Shown: one piece after another, positions 18,001 to 26,859 of the stretch
How positions within the stretch are numbered: position 1 is the stretch's first letter
How the letters are laid out: every line of letters begins with the position of its first letter
Assembly (NCBI GenBank): GCA_045110315.1
Contig: JBGCFY010000113.1
Coordinates: forward strand, 16,242-80,241
Length of the DNA stretch: 64,000 bases
Source: CALFBG01 sp045110315
Lineage (GTDB): Bacteria; Bacteroidota; Bacteroidia; Chitinophagales; Saprospiraceae
Direction: 5' to 3'
Made by a program: the position numbers and the translations under genes
The notes under the pieces: generated by a model
Told to the model about the DNA's origin: nothing
Databases searched by the model: none
The model's input: only the letters and a program-made list of their open reading frames with translations

Positions 18001-18611
18001 TAAACCAACAGTTGCTGGTTTATATCTTCCTGTGATACGCCTTTTCCATCAATGTTGCCTAAGCCTCGGTGTCGTTGCAATTCGATGTAAAAATCTTCTC
18101 CGAAAAGATCGAGCCACCACTTTACAAGGGTCTCCGCTTTTTCCAAATCACCATTCAGAATTGCCTGTGGAATTTCAGCACCAATGCAACAACTCGTCGC
18201 TACCAAACCTTCGTGGTATTGTAGCAACAACTCTTTATCAATTCGTGGAAACTTACTGTACATTCCCTCAATGAAACCCAATGAACAGAGTTTGGTAATA
18301 TTCTCGTAGCCTTTTTGATTTTTGGCTAATAAAAGTTGATGAAAACGTTTATCCTTTTCTCCTTTTGCCCGTAAAAAACTTTGCTTGTGCCGATCTGCCA
18401 CGAGGTAAAACTCACAACCTACGATCGGTTTTATTTTTCTTTTTTTTGCTTCCGCTACAAATTTGAAAGCGCCAAACATATTCCCATGATCCGTCAGGGC
18501 AACTCCTTTCTGACCGTCTGCGACAGCTTTGTCCATCATGGCTCCGATTTCGGAAGCACCATCGAGTAAAGAATATTGGGTATGACAATGGAGATGTACG
18601 AATTCTGACAT
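15075..18611 (-). CDS. dnaE: DNA polymerase III subunit alpha
   Basis: The replicative polymerase. At 1178 residues it is typical for DnaE. An N-terminal PHP domain starts HLHCHTQYSLLDGAS (His8, His10). The palm carries PDIDIDFDD, with catalytic Asp409 and Asp411. The GPGRGSAAGS motif precedes the palm. The tudor/HhH-type GVGEGPVEAI segment and a C-terminal OB fold (LAGIVNMAQHRIS...) follow in order. No C-terminal truncation is seen. It stands alone. Its stop codon overlaps a family B repeat end, and a long hairpin lies in its upstream region at 18832-18876. Confidence 0.97.
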   Translation of the reverse strand: MSEFVHLHCHTQYSLLDGASEIGAMMDKAVADGQKGVALTDHGNMFGAFKFVAEAKKRKIKPIVGCEFYLVADRHKQSFLRAKGEKDKRFHQLLLAKNQKGYENITKLCSLGFIEGMYSKFPRIDKELLLQYHEGLVATSCCIGAEIPQAILNGDLEKAETLVKWWLDLFGEDFYIELQRHRGLGNIDGKGVSQEDINQQLLVYARKYNIKVIATNDSHYVEEEDNMPHDILLCINTASTKDQENRFKFPSSDFYFKTQAEMSKLFQDVPESLANTMEIYDKVDELTLARDVLLPAYPIPPGFKTQDEYLKFLTFEGAKRRYGMITAEIEERLNFELSVIKESGYPGYFLIVQDFTNTAKEMGVAVGPGRGSAAGSAVAYCINITNVDPIKYDLLFERFLNPERVSMPDIDIDFDDVGRSKVIDYVIDKYGKNQVAQIITYGSMAAKMSLRDVGRVLDVPLSDVDRIAKSFPTHLSATLKKVLADKDIDPGLKSKMNSEDKEKAYKFRDLSESKDIIGETIRTAKKLEGSIRNTGIHACGVVITPDDITKFVPVTVAKDSDLLVSQFDNSVAEDAGLLKMDFLGLKTLTIIKDALKMVKQNYGLDIDPDEIPLDDEKTYKLFQRGETIGIFQYESGGMQKYMRELIPNKFEDLIAMNALYRPGPLAYIPNFVARKNGREPITYDLPAMEEYLSETYGITVYQEQVMLLSQKLAGFSKGQADALRKGMGKKKKKIIDELYPKFLEGCTSNGHPKEAVDKIWKDWEAFASYAFNKSHSTCYAFVAFQTAYLKAHYPAEFMASVLSHNKSDITKLTFFLRECRRMNMDVLGPDVNESFSNFSVNKKGQIRFGLTALKGVGEGPVEAILQEREAGGGYKDVFDMMRRLDLRSVNKKSMESLVLGGGLDCFETIKRSQYYAPTERYDSLIEHALKYGNAYQSQKAQAVNSLFGDSDEVLIPEPKVPEGKDWSLIEKLTKEKEVTGIYVSGHPLDDYQVEVESFTTCSLDKAPQFKGQNLKLAGIVNMAQHRISKKGTGWGLFAVQDYNGTIEFPLFSEDYQKFKHLMNEGEAIFMQGSFQKRWNSEELQLKLKEVRQLASIGEEMTESITLKLPIEAVTKELIDNLDTICQLNKGKHALKITILDRQNKIRLNTIAKSKKINADNDFIKELIKLGVSYKLNQV

Positions 18612-18975
18612 ATTTTAAAGTATCGTTATAGCAATCCTTGTGATAAAGATTGCTCCGTAAAATCAATAGCATTACTGTCTTTGCAGTTGATGGCGTCAGG
18701 TCATTCCACGGTTTGGAAACCCAGCGACCTTGATCGACGATTGAACTCTTCGTTTATTGCTACACGAGTTCTAAAAACAGCTTACCGTTTCGTGGGCGTT
18801 TAGCCGCCTTACAGTGCTTAAAGTTGTGAAGTTTTCCCCACATTTTCAGTATGATTAGTTTTCTCGGTTGAAAATGGGGTTAAGGAAGGAGTATTTGCCC
18901 TTCTAATTTTAATCTAGCATTTGCAATTTACGCAAAAAAATGGGATTTAGACGCACGGAATAACTACAAAATAGA
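18612..18975. other. Gene-free interval upstream of dnaE
   Basis: It holds a short hairpin (AGCAATC / GATTGCT near 18632) and a longer stem between CCCCACATTTTCA and TGAAAATGGGG (about 18836-18876) that would lie in a dnaE leader. No TAnnTTTG box is found on the minus strand. Confidence 0.4.
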
Positions 18976-19043
18976 GAAGTTGTTTTAAAATGATATTAGA
19001 AATCTTTACCCGTAGGGGTTAAGATCTATTTTAAAACAACTTC
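18976..19043. repeat. Family B palindromic element (68 bp)
   Basis: Perfect 16-base inverted ends GAAGTTGTTTTAAAAT / ATTTTAAAACAACTTC, with a second nested stem (AAATCTTtACCC / GGGTtAAGATCT). It could fold as one long hairpin and may also terminate the GH57 gene, which ends at 19069. Its two subterminal sequences match those of the longer copy at 60327-60491. Confidence 0.75.
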
Positions 19044-19068
19044 AGCCTAAAAAGCGTAGTGTCGGGTA

Positions 19069-21480
19069 CTAAAAAGAACGGACCCGTAAAAATTCACCCA
19101 AGCGATAGAACGCTGCTTTCCAAGCTTCACTAGCAAAAACCCAGTCTCCATTTTTATAGCCTTTCATCATCGAGAAATATTGGTTTTGACTTTGCCAGAT
19201 TTCTAAAGAAATGCCCATTTTTTTCAAAATTTCAAATACCTCATTGAGCATATCTAAATGTGCTAAAGGGACTTCCGTATTCCTTAGTTTACTGATTTCG
19301 TAAGTAATTCTTTCGTTAGCCGCTAGGCGAAAACGATCTTTGTTACTCAATTGAATCGACCATTTTTCCAATTGCCGTTGCATTCTTTTCAGTTCTTCGA
19401 TATTCAAAAAACTTTGCTCAAAAAAGTGACTCAAATCTTCGTTGACGACGTAGCGCACCGCGTTGTAATAAACCTCTGGAATTGGAATATTATTGCGTTG
19501 CATGGAACTCATCAACTGGTAATTATCATTATAGATTTCGCGAAAAGCAGTATCTGCTTGCTGCAAAGTTTTTAAACTAATCTGTTGGAGTACTTTTCGT
19601 TTTTCATCTTTAAATAAATGAGCAATAGAATATTTCTGCGTTCCAAAGTGTCGCTGCATAATCCCAATTACTTCACCCAAGTCATGTCGATGAAAAGCAT
19701 CGAGAATGCCAGCTTCCATCTCCTCAAAAACTTCCGTTTTCATATCAATCGAAATATTACCGATCAAATTTTGTTGCCCCAAATAGAGCACGGCAAAGCT
19801 AAATCGTTTATCCGACTGCGTAACCCGAGAGCGCACAATCGTTCTTCCCAAAGCTAATTTTTGATTACCGGCTTCTACTCGTTTCAGGTATTCATTGCTT
19901 GCCGTATAATTAAATAAAGGTAATTCTTCCGGCTTAGCTTCAAAGATGGAAGATACCGCGTAGTGCATACCTACTCGATCGAGCGTTACTACGGAACTCA
20001 TTACATTTTTTTGATAGCTAACCGCTCCATTCTCAAAAACGTTACTCGGTGCTTTTTCCAAGCGACTGATAAATGCTTCGTTTAAATCTACTCCCCCGAC
20101 TTGCTGCGCGTAGCGAATTGCTCGCAAAGCATATTGTAAAATCTGATTGGTTTCAATACCAGAAATTTCATCAAAAAACCAACCACAGCTCGTATACATC
20201 AACATGGCGTTGCGCTGCATTTCTAGCAAACGCAATGCGCGCGTTTGTTCTTCCTGTGTTAATTTTTTGAGGGCAAATTTTTTCAAAAATTGTTGTACAA
20301 CTTCCGTTGAACGATCGTGTAATAAAACCTCAATATATTCGTCCCGCGCCGTCCAGATATCTTTTAATAACTTGCTCGTTTCTGCTTCGTATAAAGGAAT
20401 TAATTTATCCCGTAACCAATCTAGCGTAGCACGTAAGGGAGCACGCCATTTTTGGTTCCACCCTGGTCGACCGCCGCTACTACAACCACAGTCCGAGCGC
20501 CAACGTTCTACGCCGTGTACACAACTCCACGAACTATTTTCGTGAATCATAATTTCGTGGGTTGGTGGAAATTTTTCGAGGTAGGCGGCATAATTGGTCA
20601 AGCTCACCGTAGCATGTTCTTCGATGCTGTTTAAGCAATCTGCCAAGGCCATTTCTCCGTAGCGATGGTGATGACCATAACTTTCTCCGTCGGTTGCAAT
20701 TTGTACCAACTGTGGTTTTGCGGAAGCATCTATCCCACCTAATAAACGTTTGGCAAAACGTTTTCCATCATTTAATAAACCGTCAAAAGCGACGCCCTGA
20801 GCAATGCCACCATCGTAAAAGAATAGCGCAATCTTATTGCCAGAAGGCAAAATACACCAATATGGCATTCTCGACTCTACGCCACTTTTGAAGGTATCCC
20901 AGTTTTCTGCACCTAGCTTTCGAAATGCCTTGGCTTGTCGTGGTGCCAAAATAGTATAACGAATACCATTTGCCACCAAAGCTTCTAAGGTATCCGTATT
21001 CACAGCTGTTTCTGCCAACCACATTCCCGCTGGCTTTCGACCAAAGCGATATTCAAAATCTTTGATTCCCCAGATGATCTGTGTCATCTTATCGCGTTGA
21101 TTCGCTAAGGGTAAAATTAAATGACTGTGGGCTTGTGCAATTGCCGTTCCGTGTCCGTCATATCGCTGCTGTCCCAAGCGATCTGCTTCTTGAATAGCTC
21201 GATAGGTATTTGGATCTTCCTTTTCTAACCAAGAAAATAAAGTAGGTCCAATATTGAAGCTGATTCTACTGTAGTTATTGACAATTTTTTTGATGTAGCC
21301 ATCTTGGTCTAGAATCCGTGCTGTAGCATTGGGCGCATAGCATTCAAAGTTAATTCTTGCATTCCAATTAGGATAAGGAGCCGCAGAGTCTTGTTGCTCA
21401 ATTTTTTCTAACCAAGCATTTTCTCGTGGTGGCTGATAATAATGTCCGTGGATGCAGATGTATTTATTTGAACTCGTCAT
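19069..21480 (-). CDS. Glycoside hydrolase family 57-type protein (DUF3536)
   Basis: 803 residues. The N-terminal half has the GH57 (beta/alpha)7 fold signatures: IHGHYYQPPRENAWLE at the start and MWLAETAVNTDTLE, with a candidate catalytic Glu in WLAE. The next block, ATDGESYGHHHRYGEMAL, matches GH57 motif 4 with its Asp. The C-terminal part is helical, as in DUF3536 proteins. GH57 members are alpha-amylases, 4-alpha-glucanotransferases or branching enzymes, so an alpha-glucan substrate is likely. No signal peptide is seen, so it is cytoplasmic. glgB lies 5 kb away. The exact reaction is not determinable. Confidence 0.85.
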   Translation of the reverse strand: MTSSNKYICIHGHYYQPPRENAWLEKIEQQDSAAPYPNWNARINFECYAPNATARILDQDGYIKKIVNNYSRISFNIGPTLFSWLEKEDPNTYRAIQEADRLGQQRYDGHGTAIAQAHSHLILPLANQRDKMTQIIWGIKDFEYRFGRKPAGMWLAETAVNTDTLEALVANGIRYTILAPRQAKAFRKLGAENWDTFKSGVESRMPYWCILPSGNKIALFFYDGGIAQGVAFDGLLNDGKRFAKRLLGGIDASAKPQLVQIATDGESYGHHHRYGEMALADCLNSIEEHATVSLTNYAAYLEKFPPTHEIMIHENSSWSCVHGVERWRSDCGCSSGGRPGWNQKWRAPLRATLDWLRDKLIPLYEAETSKLLKDIWTARDEYIEVLLHDRSTEVVQQFLKKFALKKLTQEEQTRALRLLEMQRNAMLMYTSCGWFFDEISGIETNQILQYALRAIRYAQQVGGVDLNEAFISRLEKAPSNVFENGAVSYQKNVMSSVVTLDRVGMHYAVSSIFEAKPEELPLFNYTASNEYLKRVEAGNQKLALGRTIVRSRVTQSDKRFSFAVLYLGQQNLIGNISIDMKTEVFEEMEAGILDAFHRHDLGEVIGIMQRHFGTQKYSIAHLFKDEKRKVLQQISLKTLQQADTAFREIYNDNYQLMSSMQRNNIPIPEVYYNAVRYVVNEDLSHFFEQSFLNIEELKRMQRQLEKWSIQLSNKDRFRLAANERITYEISKLRNTEVPLAHLDMLNEVFEILKKMGISLEIWQSQNQYFSMMKGYKNGDWVFASEAWKAAFYRLGEFLRVRSF

Positions 21481-21541
21481 AGGTTGATGGAAATTCGCTG
21501 AGTGTACGAAATAGCTTTTAATAAAGAAGTAGCAATTTATA

Positions 21542-21549
21542 CAAAGGTA
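21542..21549 (-). promoter_or_regulatory. Bacteroidota -7 box for the GH57 gene
   Basis: The minus strand reads TACCTTTG, 62 bases upstream of the ATG at 21480. Confidence 0.5.
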
Positions 21550-21675
21550 ACGACTTACGATTGAAAAGCCCCGAATAAGAGATAGAAACTACGAATTAAA
21601 GAAGAATTTGAATATTACATTGTCTTTCGAAAAGCCACCATAAAAGTATCCTTCAGTTCAATATTCTACTTTCTT

Positions 21676-21725
21676 ATAAGTACTAAGACACTATTTGATG
21701 GCCATTCAATTGTGTTAGTACTTAT
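21676..21725. repeat. Short family A inverted-repeat element
   Basis: A 50-bp element with ends ATAAGTACTAAGACA and TGTGTTAGTACTTAT and a core matching the copy in the metK leader. It lies in the divergent gap between the GH57 gene and the 21952 lipoprotein gene. The rest of that gap is A/T-rich, with nothing else recognised. Confidence 0.7.
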
Positions 21726-21951
21726 CCTCGCAATCCTCAAAAAGTATGTTTAACAATACATTAACAACAGCGTTAATGTTTTGTCAATTGATACTAAAGC
21801 ATTTCTTTTATTTCCAATATGTATCTAACTTGAAAATAAATTGTTGAATAATCTGATTTTTTTATAAAACCTAATTTATTTCACCTAGCGCTTACCTAAA
21901 CCTAAGCGTGCTAAAAACATTTTTTTTCATAACTATTCTAAATCTAAAATC

Positions 21952-22401
21952 ATGAAAAATTATTATGTATTGCCCTTTGCTTTATTTTTCCTTTTTAGTT
22001 TTGTAGGATGTGATGACTTTGATGATGAATGTATTGCAGATGTTGCCGTTGAGGTACTTGATGCTCCCGGAGCAGTACTCAGTGGCAACCTGATTAATGT
22101 TGTATGCGTTATCAAGAACATCATTAATACAGCTTCTAATTGTACTTCTTCTGGAGAAGGAACAGTAACGGTAAGTTGTGGGTACCGAAAAGAGTTTAGC
22201 AATGAGTTCGTCGATTATGAAATATTCGAGGAGCGGACTACCAACATTGATTCTTACCGTAAAGGAGAGGGTCAAGAAGATTTAATGCAAATGCCTACCG
22301 ATTTCGGTGCTGGTTTTTATGCGATGAAAGTAGCAATTAACTACCCTAATGATACTCGATCTAACAACGATTCCAAAGCCGTATCCATTCGTGCCGATTG
22401 A
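21952..22401 (+). CDS. Hypothetical lipoprotein, CARDB-like domain
   Basis: 149 residues. The signal peptide ends in the lipobox SFVGC. The acidic mature start DDFDDEC precedes a beta-sandwich with the pattern VLDAPGAVLSGNLINVVCVIKN ... GFYAMKVAINYPNDT, much like the CARDB/extracellular adhesion module in which NxxD-rich strands end each repeat. It is probably surface or periplasmic. Its function is unknown. It is monocistronic, with its own terminator. Confidence 0.65.
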   Translation: MKNYYVLPFALFFLFSFVGCDDFDDECIADVAVEVLDAPGAVLSGNLINVVCVIKNIINTASNCTSSGEGTVTVSCGYRKEFSNEFVDYEIFEERTTNIDSYRKGEGQEDLMQMPTDFGAGFYAMKVAINYPNDTRSNNDSKAVSIRAD

Positions 22402-22503
22402 ACCCGTTTAAAATTTGCTGGGTGAAATAGAATTCACCTCTCTACACAGTGTATTTTCCTATGCTGTATTATCGAAACATTGCAAGTTTATGATTTGTCG
22501 CTA

Positions 22504-22537
22504 AAAAGCTAATGCAATATTGTGTTAGCTTTTTTTT
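22504..22537 (+). terminator. Terminator of the 21952 gene
   Basis: Stem AAAAGCTAA / TTAGCTTTT with a 12-base loop, continuing into a T run. Confidence 0.75.
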
Positions 22538-22725
22538 GTATCTTAGTCTCTACTAAAAGACTACAAAAATCAAACTCAGATAACTTGCTACGCTACCATC
22601 AATTGTAACCATCTTTACAATGCCACTAAGATGACGTACCGTAACAAGTACCAATACCATTTACAAACTACTAGGCTGATTTTCAAGAACTGTACAGATC
22701 ATTCTATTACAATTGCCACCATTTC

Positions 22726-23463
22726 ATGGAAAATGAAAAACCAACATTGGAAAGAATTACGCTAAAAAAGATATTCGGTGATATTTTAGATCTTTTTAAC
22801 ATTGAGAAAGGACTGCTTTATACGGTAAAAGTACTAACGGTACAACCTGGACAAGCCATCAAGACTTACCTTTTCGAAGATCGCAAAAAAATGGTAAAAC
22901 CTTTTCGCTATTTAATTCTCACGACTGCGATTATGGCTTTTCTGACCATCAACTATATCGGGGTAGAAAACTCTCAGTTCCGAAAAGGCATAGAAATGGG
23001 TTTTGAAAATCGTGAACTTGAAGAACAAAAGCAAAATCCTGCTAAGACAGCAAGGTTCGAACAAATGATCAAAACGATCGAAGTGGCATATGCGAAGTAT
23101 TTCAACCTTTTTATTATGTTCAGTATTCCGATCTACGCAATGTGTTTTGCTTGGTTTCTAAAAAAGCCAAAGCTTAACTACGCGGAGCACCTTATCCTAG
23201 CGAGCTATTTAATTGCACAGCAAAGCGTTATCAGCATTTTGATCAAGCCAGTCGAAAAATATAATTTTGAGCTAGGCACTTCTCTGTATACCTTAATCGC
23301 GATCGCTTATATGTTCTACCTTTACCAACGCTTTTTTGGGTATAAATTTATCGCAGGTTTCTTTAGAGTATTAGCTGCCTATGCTATCGGTACGGTCATT
23401 TATACTTCCGTTTTTGGAATAGGAATGGCGATCTACTTCTTTATTACCATCGGCGTAGGATAA
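22726..23463 (+). CDS. DUF3667-family membrane protein lacking the zinc ribbon
   Basis: 245 residues. The N-terminal part has the DUF3667 pattern: ITLKKIFGDILDLFNIEKGLLYTVK, then PGQAIKTYLFEDRKKMVKPFRYL. About four hydrophobic segments follow (near residues 65-82, 130-146, 160-178, and 185-240 in two parts), so it is an inner-membrane protein. Many family members begin with a Cys-rich zinc ribbon, which is missing here. The start at 22726 is the first ATG in frame after non-coding sequence. Its role is unknown. Confidence 0.75.
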   Translation: MENEKPTLERITLKKIFGDILDLFNIEKGLLYTVKVLTVQPGQAIKTYLFEDRKKMVKPFRYLILTTAIMAFLTINYIGVENSQFRKGIEMGFENRELEEQKQNPAKTARFEQMIKTIEVAYAKYFNLFIMFSIPIYAMCFAWFLKKPKLNYAEHLILASYLIAQQSVISILIKPVEKYNFELGTSLYTLIAIAYMFYLYQRFFGYKFIAGFFRVLAAYAIGTVIYTSVFGIGMAIYFFITIGVG

Positions 23464-23491
23464 CAAAACTTTATAGATCAGTTTACAAAAA

Positions 23492-23523
23492 AATGGCGCA
23501 CCGAAAGTATTCGGTACGCCATT
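23492..23523. terminator. Bidirectional terminator between the DUF3667 and M16 genes
   Basis: A 14-bp stem AATGGCGCACCGAA / TTCGGTACGCCATT with one mismatch and loop AGTA, flanked by A and T runs. It lies between two convergent genes. Confidence 0.8.
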
Positions 23524-23558
23524 CTTCTTTAAGAAGTGGTTTTAGCTTAACAAGCCGA

Positions 23559-26420
23559 TTAGTTTGGTACCGCTTCTAAGATAGTTCCATCTTTATCCAC
23601 TTTGATTGGTGTACCCAAACCGCTTTTCTTCACTCGTTCATATTGAGTCTTTGCATCTCCTACGATCAAGTAAATCATTTTATCTGGATTGATGTATTTA
23701 TCAATTAAACCTTTGGCATTATCAATATTCAAATTAAGAATATCTTTTTCTTCTTGCTCAATGTAATTCGTCGGTAAACCCAAGGTACTGATATTTTCGA
23801 GTACGCCCATTTTCTGGTATAAGGTTTCGAAAGCCCGTGCATTTTTCTTAATAAAAATACTCTTTGTAGCTTCCAAGTCTTCTTTAGTGTATCCTTCTTT
23901 GTAGTCTGTGATGATATCTTTAAAAATATCAATAGACTCTTTCGTTACGTTAGATCGAACACTAGAGTTTGCACCAAAATATCCTGTGTTTACTCTTCTT
24001 GGTAAGAACGACCGCGCGCCGTAAGTATATCCTTTTTCTTCCCGCAAAGTTTGGTTCAACTTACTGTTGAAACTACCACCTAATCGGTGATTTACCAAAC
24101 GAGCAACGTTGTAATCAGGATCGTTTCCTTTCATCGTAGGATTTCCAATTTGAATAACGGATTGCTTCGCTTCGGGAACATCTACAAAATAAACAACTGG
24201 CTTATCCACGGCAGTAGGCTCTGCGTAGGTTGGGAAACTTACGTCTTTTGCTTTCCATTTGTCCTCCAGCGATTTTAAAGAACTCATTACTTTATCTTTA
24301 GACACCGCACCTACGATGTGGAAAGAAGAAATACTTGGTGAAAAGTTCTTTTCGTAATACGCTTTCAAATCTTCCATCGTAATACTTTCTACTACTTCAG
24401 GAGCACCTAAAGAGTTGTTCGATAAGATGTGACCTTTTCCGTAAATCAATTTATTAAATACATTACTTGCTACTCGATTCGGTTGCGCATTACGCTGTTG
24501 GATCGTCGTCAAAGTACTCTTTTTCAAACGGGCAAATTCTTTTTCATCCCATCTTGGCTCCAACAACATTTCCTCAAAGATAGCGAGTACTTTATCATAA
24601 TTTCTAGCCAAACAACTTCCTGAGATAGAGATAAATTCAGAAGAGGTGTACATATTGATACTAGCACCTAGTTGACCAATGGCATCTTGTAATTCCTCTG
24701 GTGTTTTGTTCTTCGTACCTTCTTTCATGACATCTGTAATCAAGTTCGCAACACCTACTTTATTCATATCATCCAATAACATTCCTCCTTTAATTCTAAG
24801 GCTGAATTCTACTAATGGTAATTCGTTGTTTTGGATTCCGTAAACGTTTAAGCCGTTTGCTAATTTACTTTGGTAGATATCTGGCGTTGCTAGGCTTGGT
24901 GTCTTTCCTAGGGCAGGCTCTATACTTCGATCAAATTTAGAAGGTGTTTTTTCAAATTCAACTGTTCCTTCTTCCATTGGATCAGCTTCTGCACCTTGTA
25001 CGATTGGCTCTTCTACTACTTCTGCTACAGTTGCACCTTCTAGGGCTAATTCTACTTTTCCTTTAGGAACAAAGCTCGTTGCAATGAAGTTTTTACCTTT
25101 GATATACTTTTCGTAAACGCGCATAACATCCGCTTTCGTTACGGCCTGAATCTTTTTGATTTCATCGGTAATTCCTCCTGGATCGCCACCTCTAAATTCG
25201 TTGAATTGTGCCAATTGGAAAGACTTGCTCAAAACGCCAGAAATACCACCGTAGAAGTCTGTTTCCAAAGAGTTCTTAATTCGTTCCATGTCTTTGTCAT
25301 CAATGCCATTCTTTTCAAAATTAGCAAAAGAAGTTTCTACTCCCGCGTGAACTTGATCTAAATCAACACCGTTATTTGCACGGATGCTAATGTAAAAGTT
25401 CCCCGCAATTTCGCGACCAGAATTGTAAGATGACGTAGAAGGCGCTAACTTTTCTTTCTCAACGATTTCTTTGTAGAAAGGAGCTCTTTTCCCTTGTGAT
25501 AATAATTGTCCTAAATAATCTAACGCATAACCATCTACGTGACCATCTTCTACGGTTGGCCATACTAATCTTAATTCTGGCAATTCTGCAAAATTATCTT
25601 CGTGCATCAATTTTACCGTTTCTGCAATCACTGCTGGTCTTGGCTTAATTGCTTCTACAGCTTCCTTTGCTGGAATTTCGCCAAAGTATTTCTCGATCAT
25701 TTCTTTTGCGCTAGCATTTTCAAAATCACCTGCCAAAACTAAAGTTGCATTATTTGGACCATACCATTTGTCATAAAATTCTTTGACGTCTTCAATGGTT
25801 GCATTTTGTAAATCTTCCAAACTACCAATTACTTGCCAGTTGTAAGGATGATCTTCCGGATAAAGCGCTTTGTCCAATACGTAATTTGTATGTCCGTAAG
25901 GTTGGTTATCTACCCGTTGTCTTTTCTCATTTTTCACCACCTGCTTTTCATTTTCAAGTACGGGTGTCGTCACCGTATTGATCATAAAACCCATTCGGTC
26001 ACTTTCCATCCAGAGTACTCTTTCTAAAGCATCTTTAGGAACGACTTCATAGTAAACGGTACCATCGTTCCAAGTACCACCGTTAAGTGTTCCCCCCATT
26101 TCTTCAATCTTTTTGAAGAAATTACCTTTTCCAACGTTTTCAGAGTTTTGAAAAAGCATATGTTCAAAAAAGTGTGCAAACCCAGTACGACCAGGCTTCT
26201 CTCGGTTGGAACCAACGTGAAAAAGAATCGCAAGCGAAATAATTGGATCAGACTTATCTTCGTGGAGGATAACTTCCAAACCATTATCTAACGTGTATTT
26301 CTCATAGTCAATCTTCAACTCAGGTGTTGAAGCTTCCTTTGCAGCGTCTGATTTACAGCCAACGGCAGAGAAAAGAAATACCCCCAGAAGGAGGAAAGAA
26401 AAAAACTTAATTAGTTTCAT
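23559..26420 (-). CDS. M16 family zinc metallopeptidase lipoprotein with duplicated domains
   Basis: 953 residues. The signal peptide ends in the lipobox SAVGC (Cys22), so it is membrane-anchored in the periplasm or outer membrane. The first M16 domain has the zinc motif HFFEH (His83, Glu86, His87), with the downstream third-ligand Glu in the VLENEKQVVKNEKR segment. The second domain (from about residue 510) keeps the fold, including the R/Y pair region EEKGYTYGARS, but lacks HxxEH. This is the usual active plus inactive arrangement of bacterial processing-protease-like enzymes. It degrades or processes peptides. It stands alone, with a possible -7 box 333 bases upstream. Confidence 0.93.
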   Translation of the reverse strand: MKLIKFFSFLLLGVFLFSAVGCKSDAAKEASTPELKIDYEKYTLDNGLEVILHEDKSDPIISLAILFHVGSNREKPGRTGFAHFFEHMLFQNSENVGKGNFFKKIEEMGGTLNGGTWNDGTVYYEVVPKDALERVLWMESDRMGFMINTVTTPVLENEKQVVKNEKRQRVDNQPYGHTNYVLDKALYPEDHPYNWQVIGSLEDLQNATIEDVKEFYDKWYGPNNATLVLAGDFENASAKEMIEKYFGEIPAKEAVEAIKPRPAVIAETVKLMHEDNFAELPELRLVWPTVEDGHVDGYALDYLGQLLSQGKRAPFYKEIVEKEKLAPSTSSYNSGREIAGNFYISIRANNGVDLDQVHAGVETSFANFEKNGIDDKDMERIKNSLETDFYGGISGVLSKSFQLAQFNEFRGGDPGGITDEIKKIQAVTKADVMRVYEKYIKGKNFIATSFVPKGKVELALEGATVAEVVEEPIVQGAEADPMEEGTVEFEKTPSKFDRSIEPALGKTPSLATPDIYQSKLANGLNVYGIQNNELPLVEFSLRIKGGMLLDDMNKVGVANLITDVMKEGTKNKTPEELQDAIGQLGASINMYTSSEFISISGSCLARNYDKVLAIFEEMLLEPRWDEKEFARLKKSTLTTIQQRNAQPNRVASNVFNKLIYGKGHILSNNSLGAPEVVESITMEDLKAYYEKNFSPSISSFHIVGAVSKDKVMSSLKSLEDKWKAKDVSFPTYAEPTAVDKPVVYFVDVPEAKQSVIQIGNPTMKGNDPDYNVARLVNHRLGGSFNSKLNQTLREEKGYTYGARSFLPRRVNTGYFGANSSVRSNVTKESIDIFKDIITDYKEGYTKEDLEATKSIFIKKNARAFETLYQKMGVLENISTLGLPTNYIEQEEKDILNLNIDNAKGLIDKYINPDKMIYLIVGDAKTQYERVKKSGLGTPIKVDKDGTILEAVPN

Positions 26421-26752
26421 AATCTAAAATGTTTTATTAGAAGCTAGTACCGCTTCTTTCTGTTTTTTAAGAAATTAAAAAAAATGTTTCGGGAAATCTT
26501 AATAAGGAAGTTGTTTTAGCAGCTGTTTAAACTTCCATACTGTGATGAAACAGCAAAATCTATTCTTGGGAAACAAAGCTCAAAGTTATTACCTTGCTCG
26601 GCAAGGTTCAGCAAGTAAGCCCAAAACTGTGCTCCAAGTTACTTTTAATCTAATTGTCTGTTATTTACTGATAAGAAAAAGGTGCGCTTGATCATGGAAG
26701 TAGGCGCACATCAATATATGTCTGTCTGTAAGGTGCATTGTAATTTACATCA
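26421..26752. other. Gene-free interval upstream of the M16 gene
   Basis: It contains a family B fragment (GAAGTTGTTTTA at 26507-26518) paired with AACTTCC about 25 bases on, and a short perfect hairpin ACCTTGC-TCG-GCAAGGT at about 26591-26607. These would lie in the M16 leader if the -7 box at 26753-26760 is used. Confidence 0.45.
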
Positions 26753-26760
26753 CAAAAGTA
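26753..26760 (-). promoter_or_regulatory. Possible -7 box for the M16 gene
   Basis: The minus strand reads TACTTTTG. It lies 333 bases upstream of the M16 start, so the leader would be long. Confidence 0.35.
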
Positions 26761-26859
26761 AGAAATTTGCTTTAATATTAGAAATACAGAGATATAAAAG
26801 CGTTGATAAACGGCTATTTTAAGATGAATTACAAGTTTTTTACGATTACTAGATTGTTT

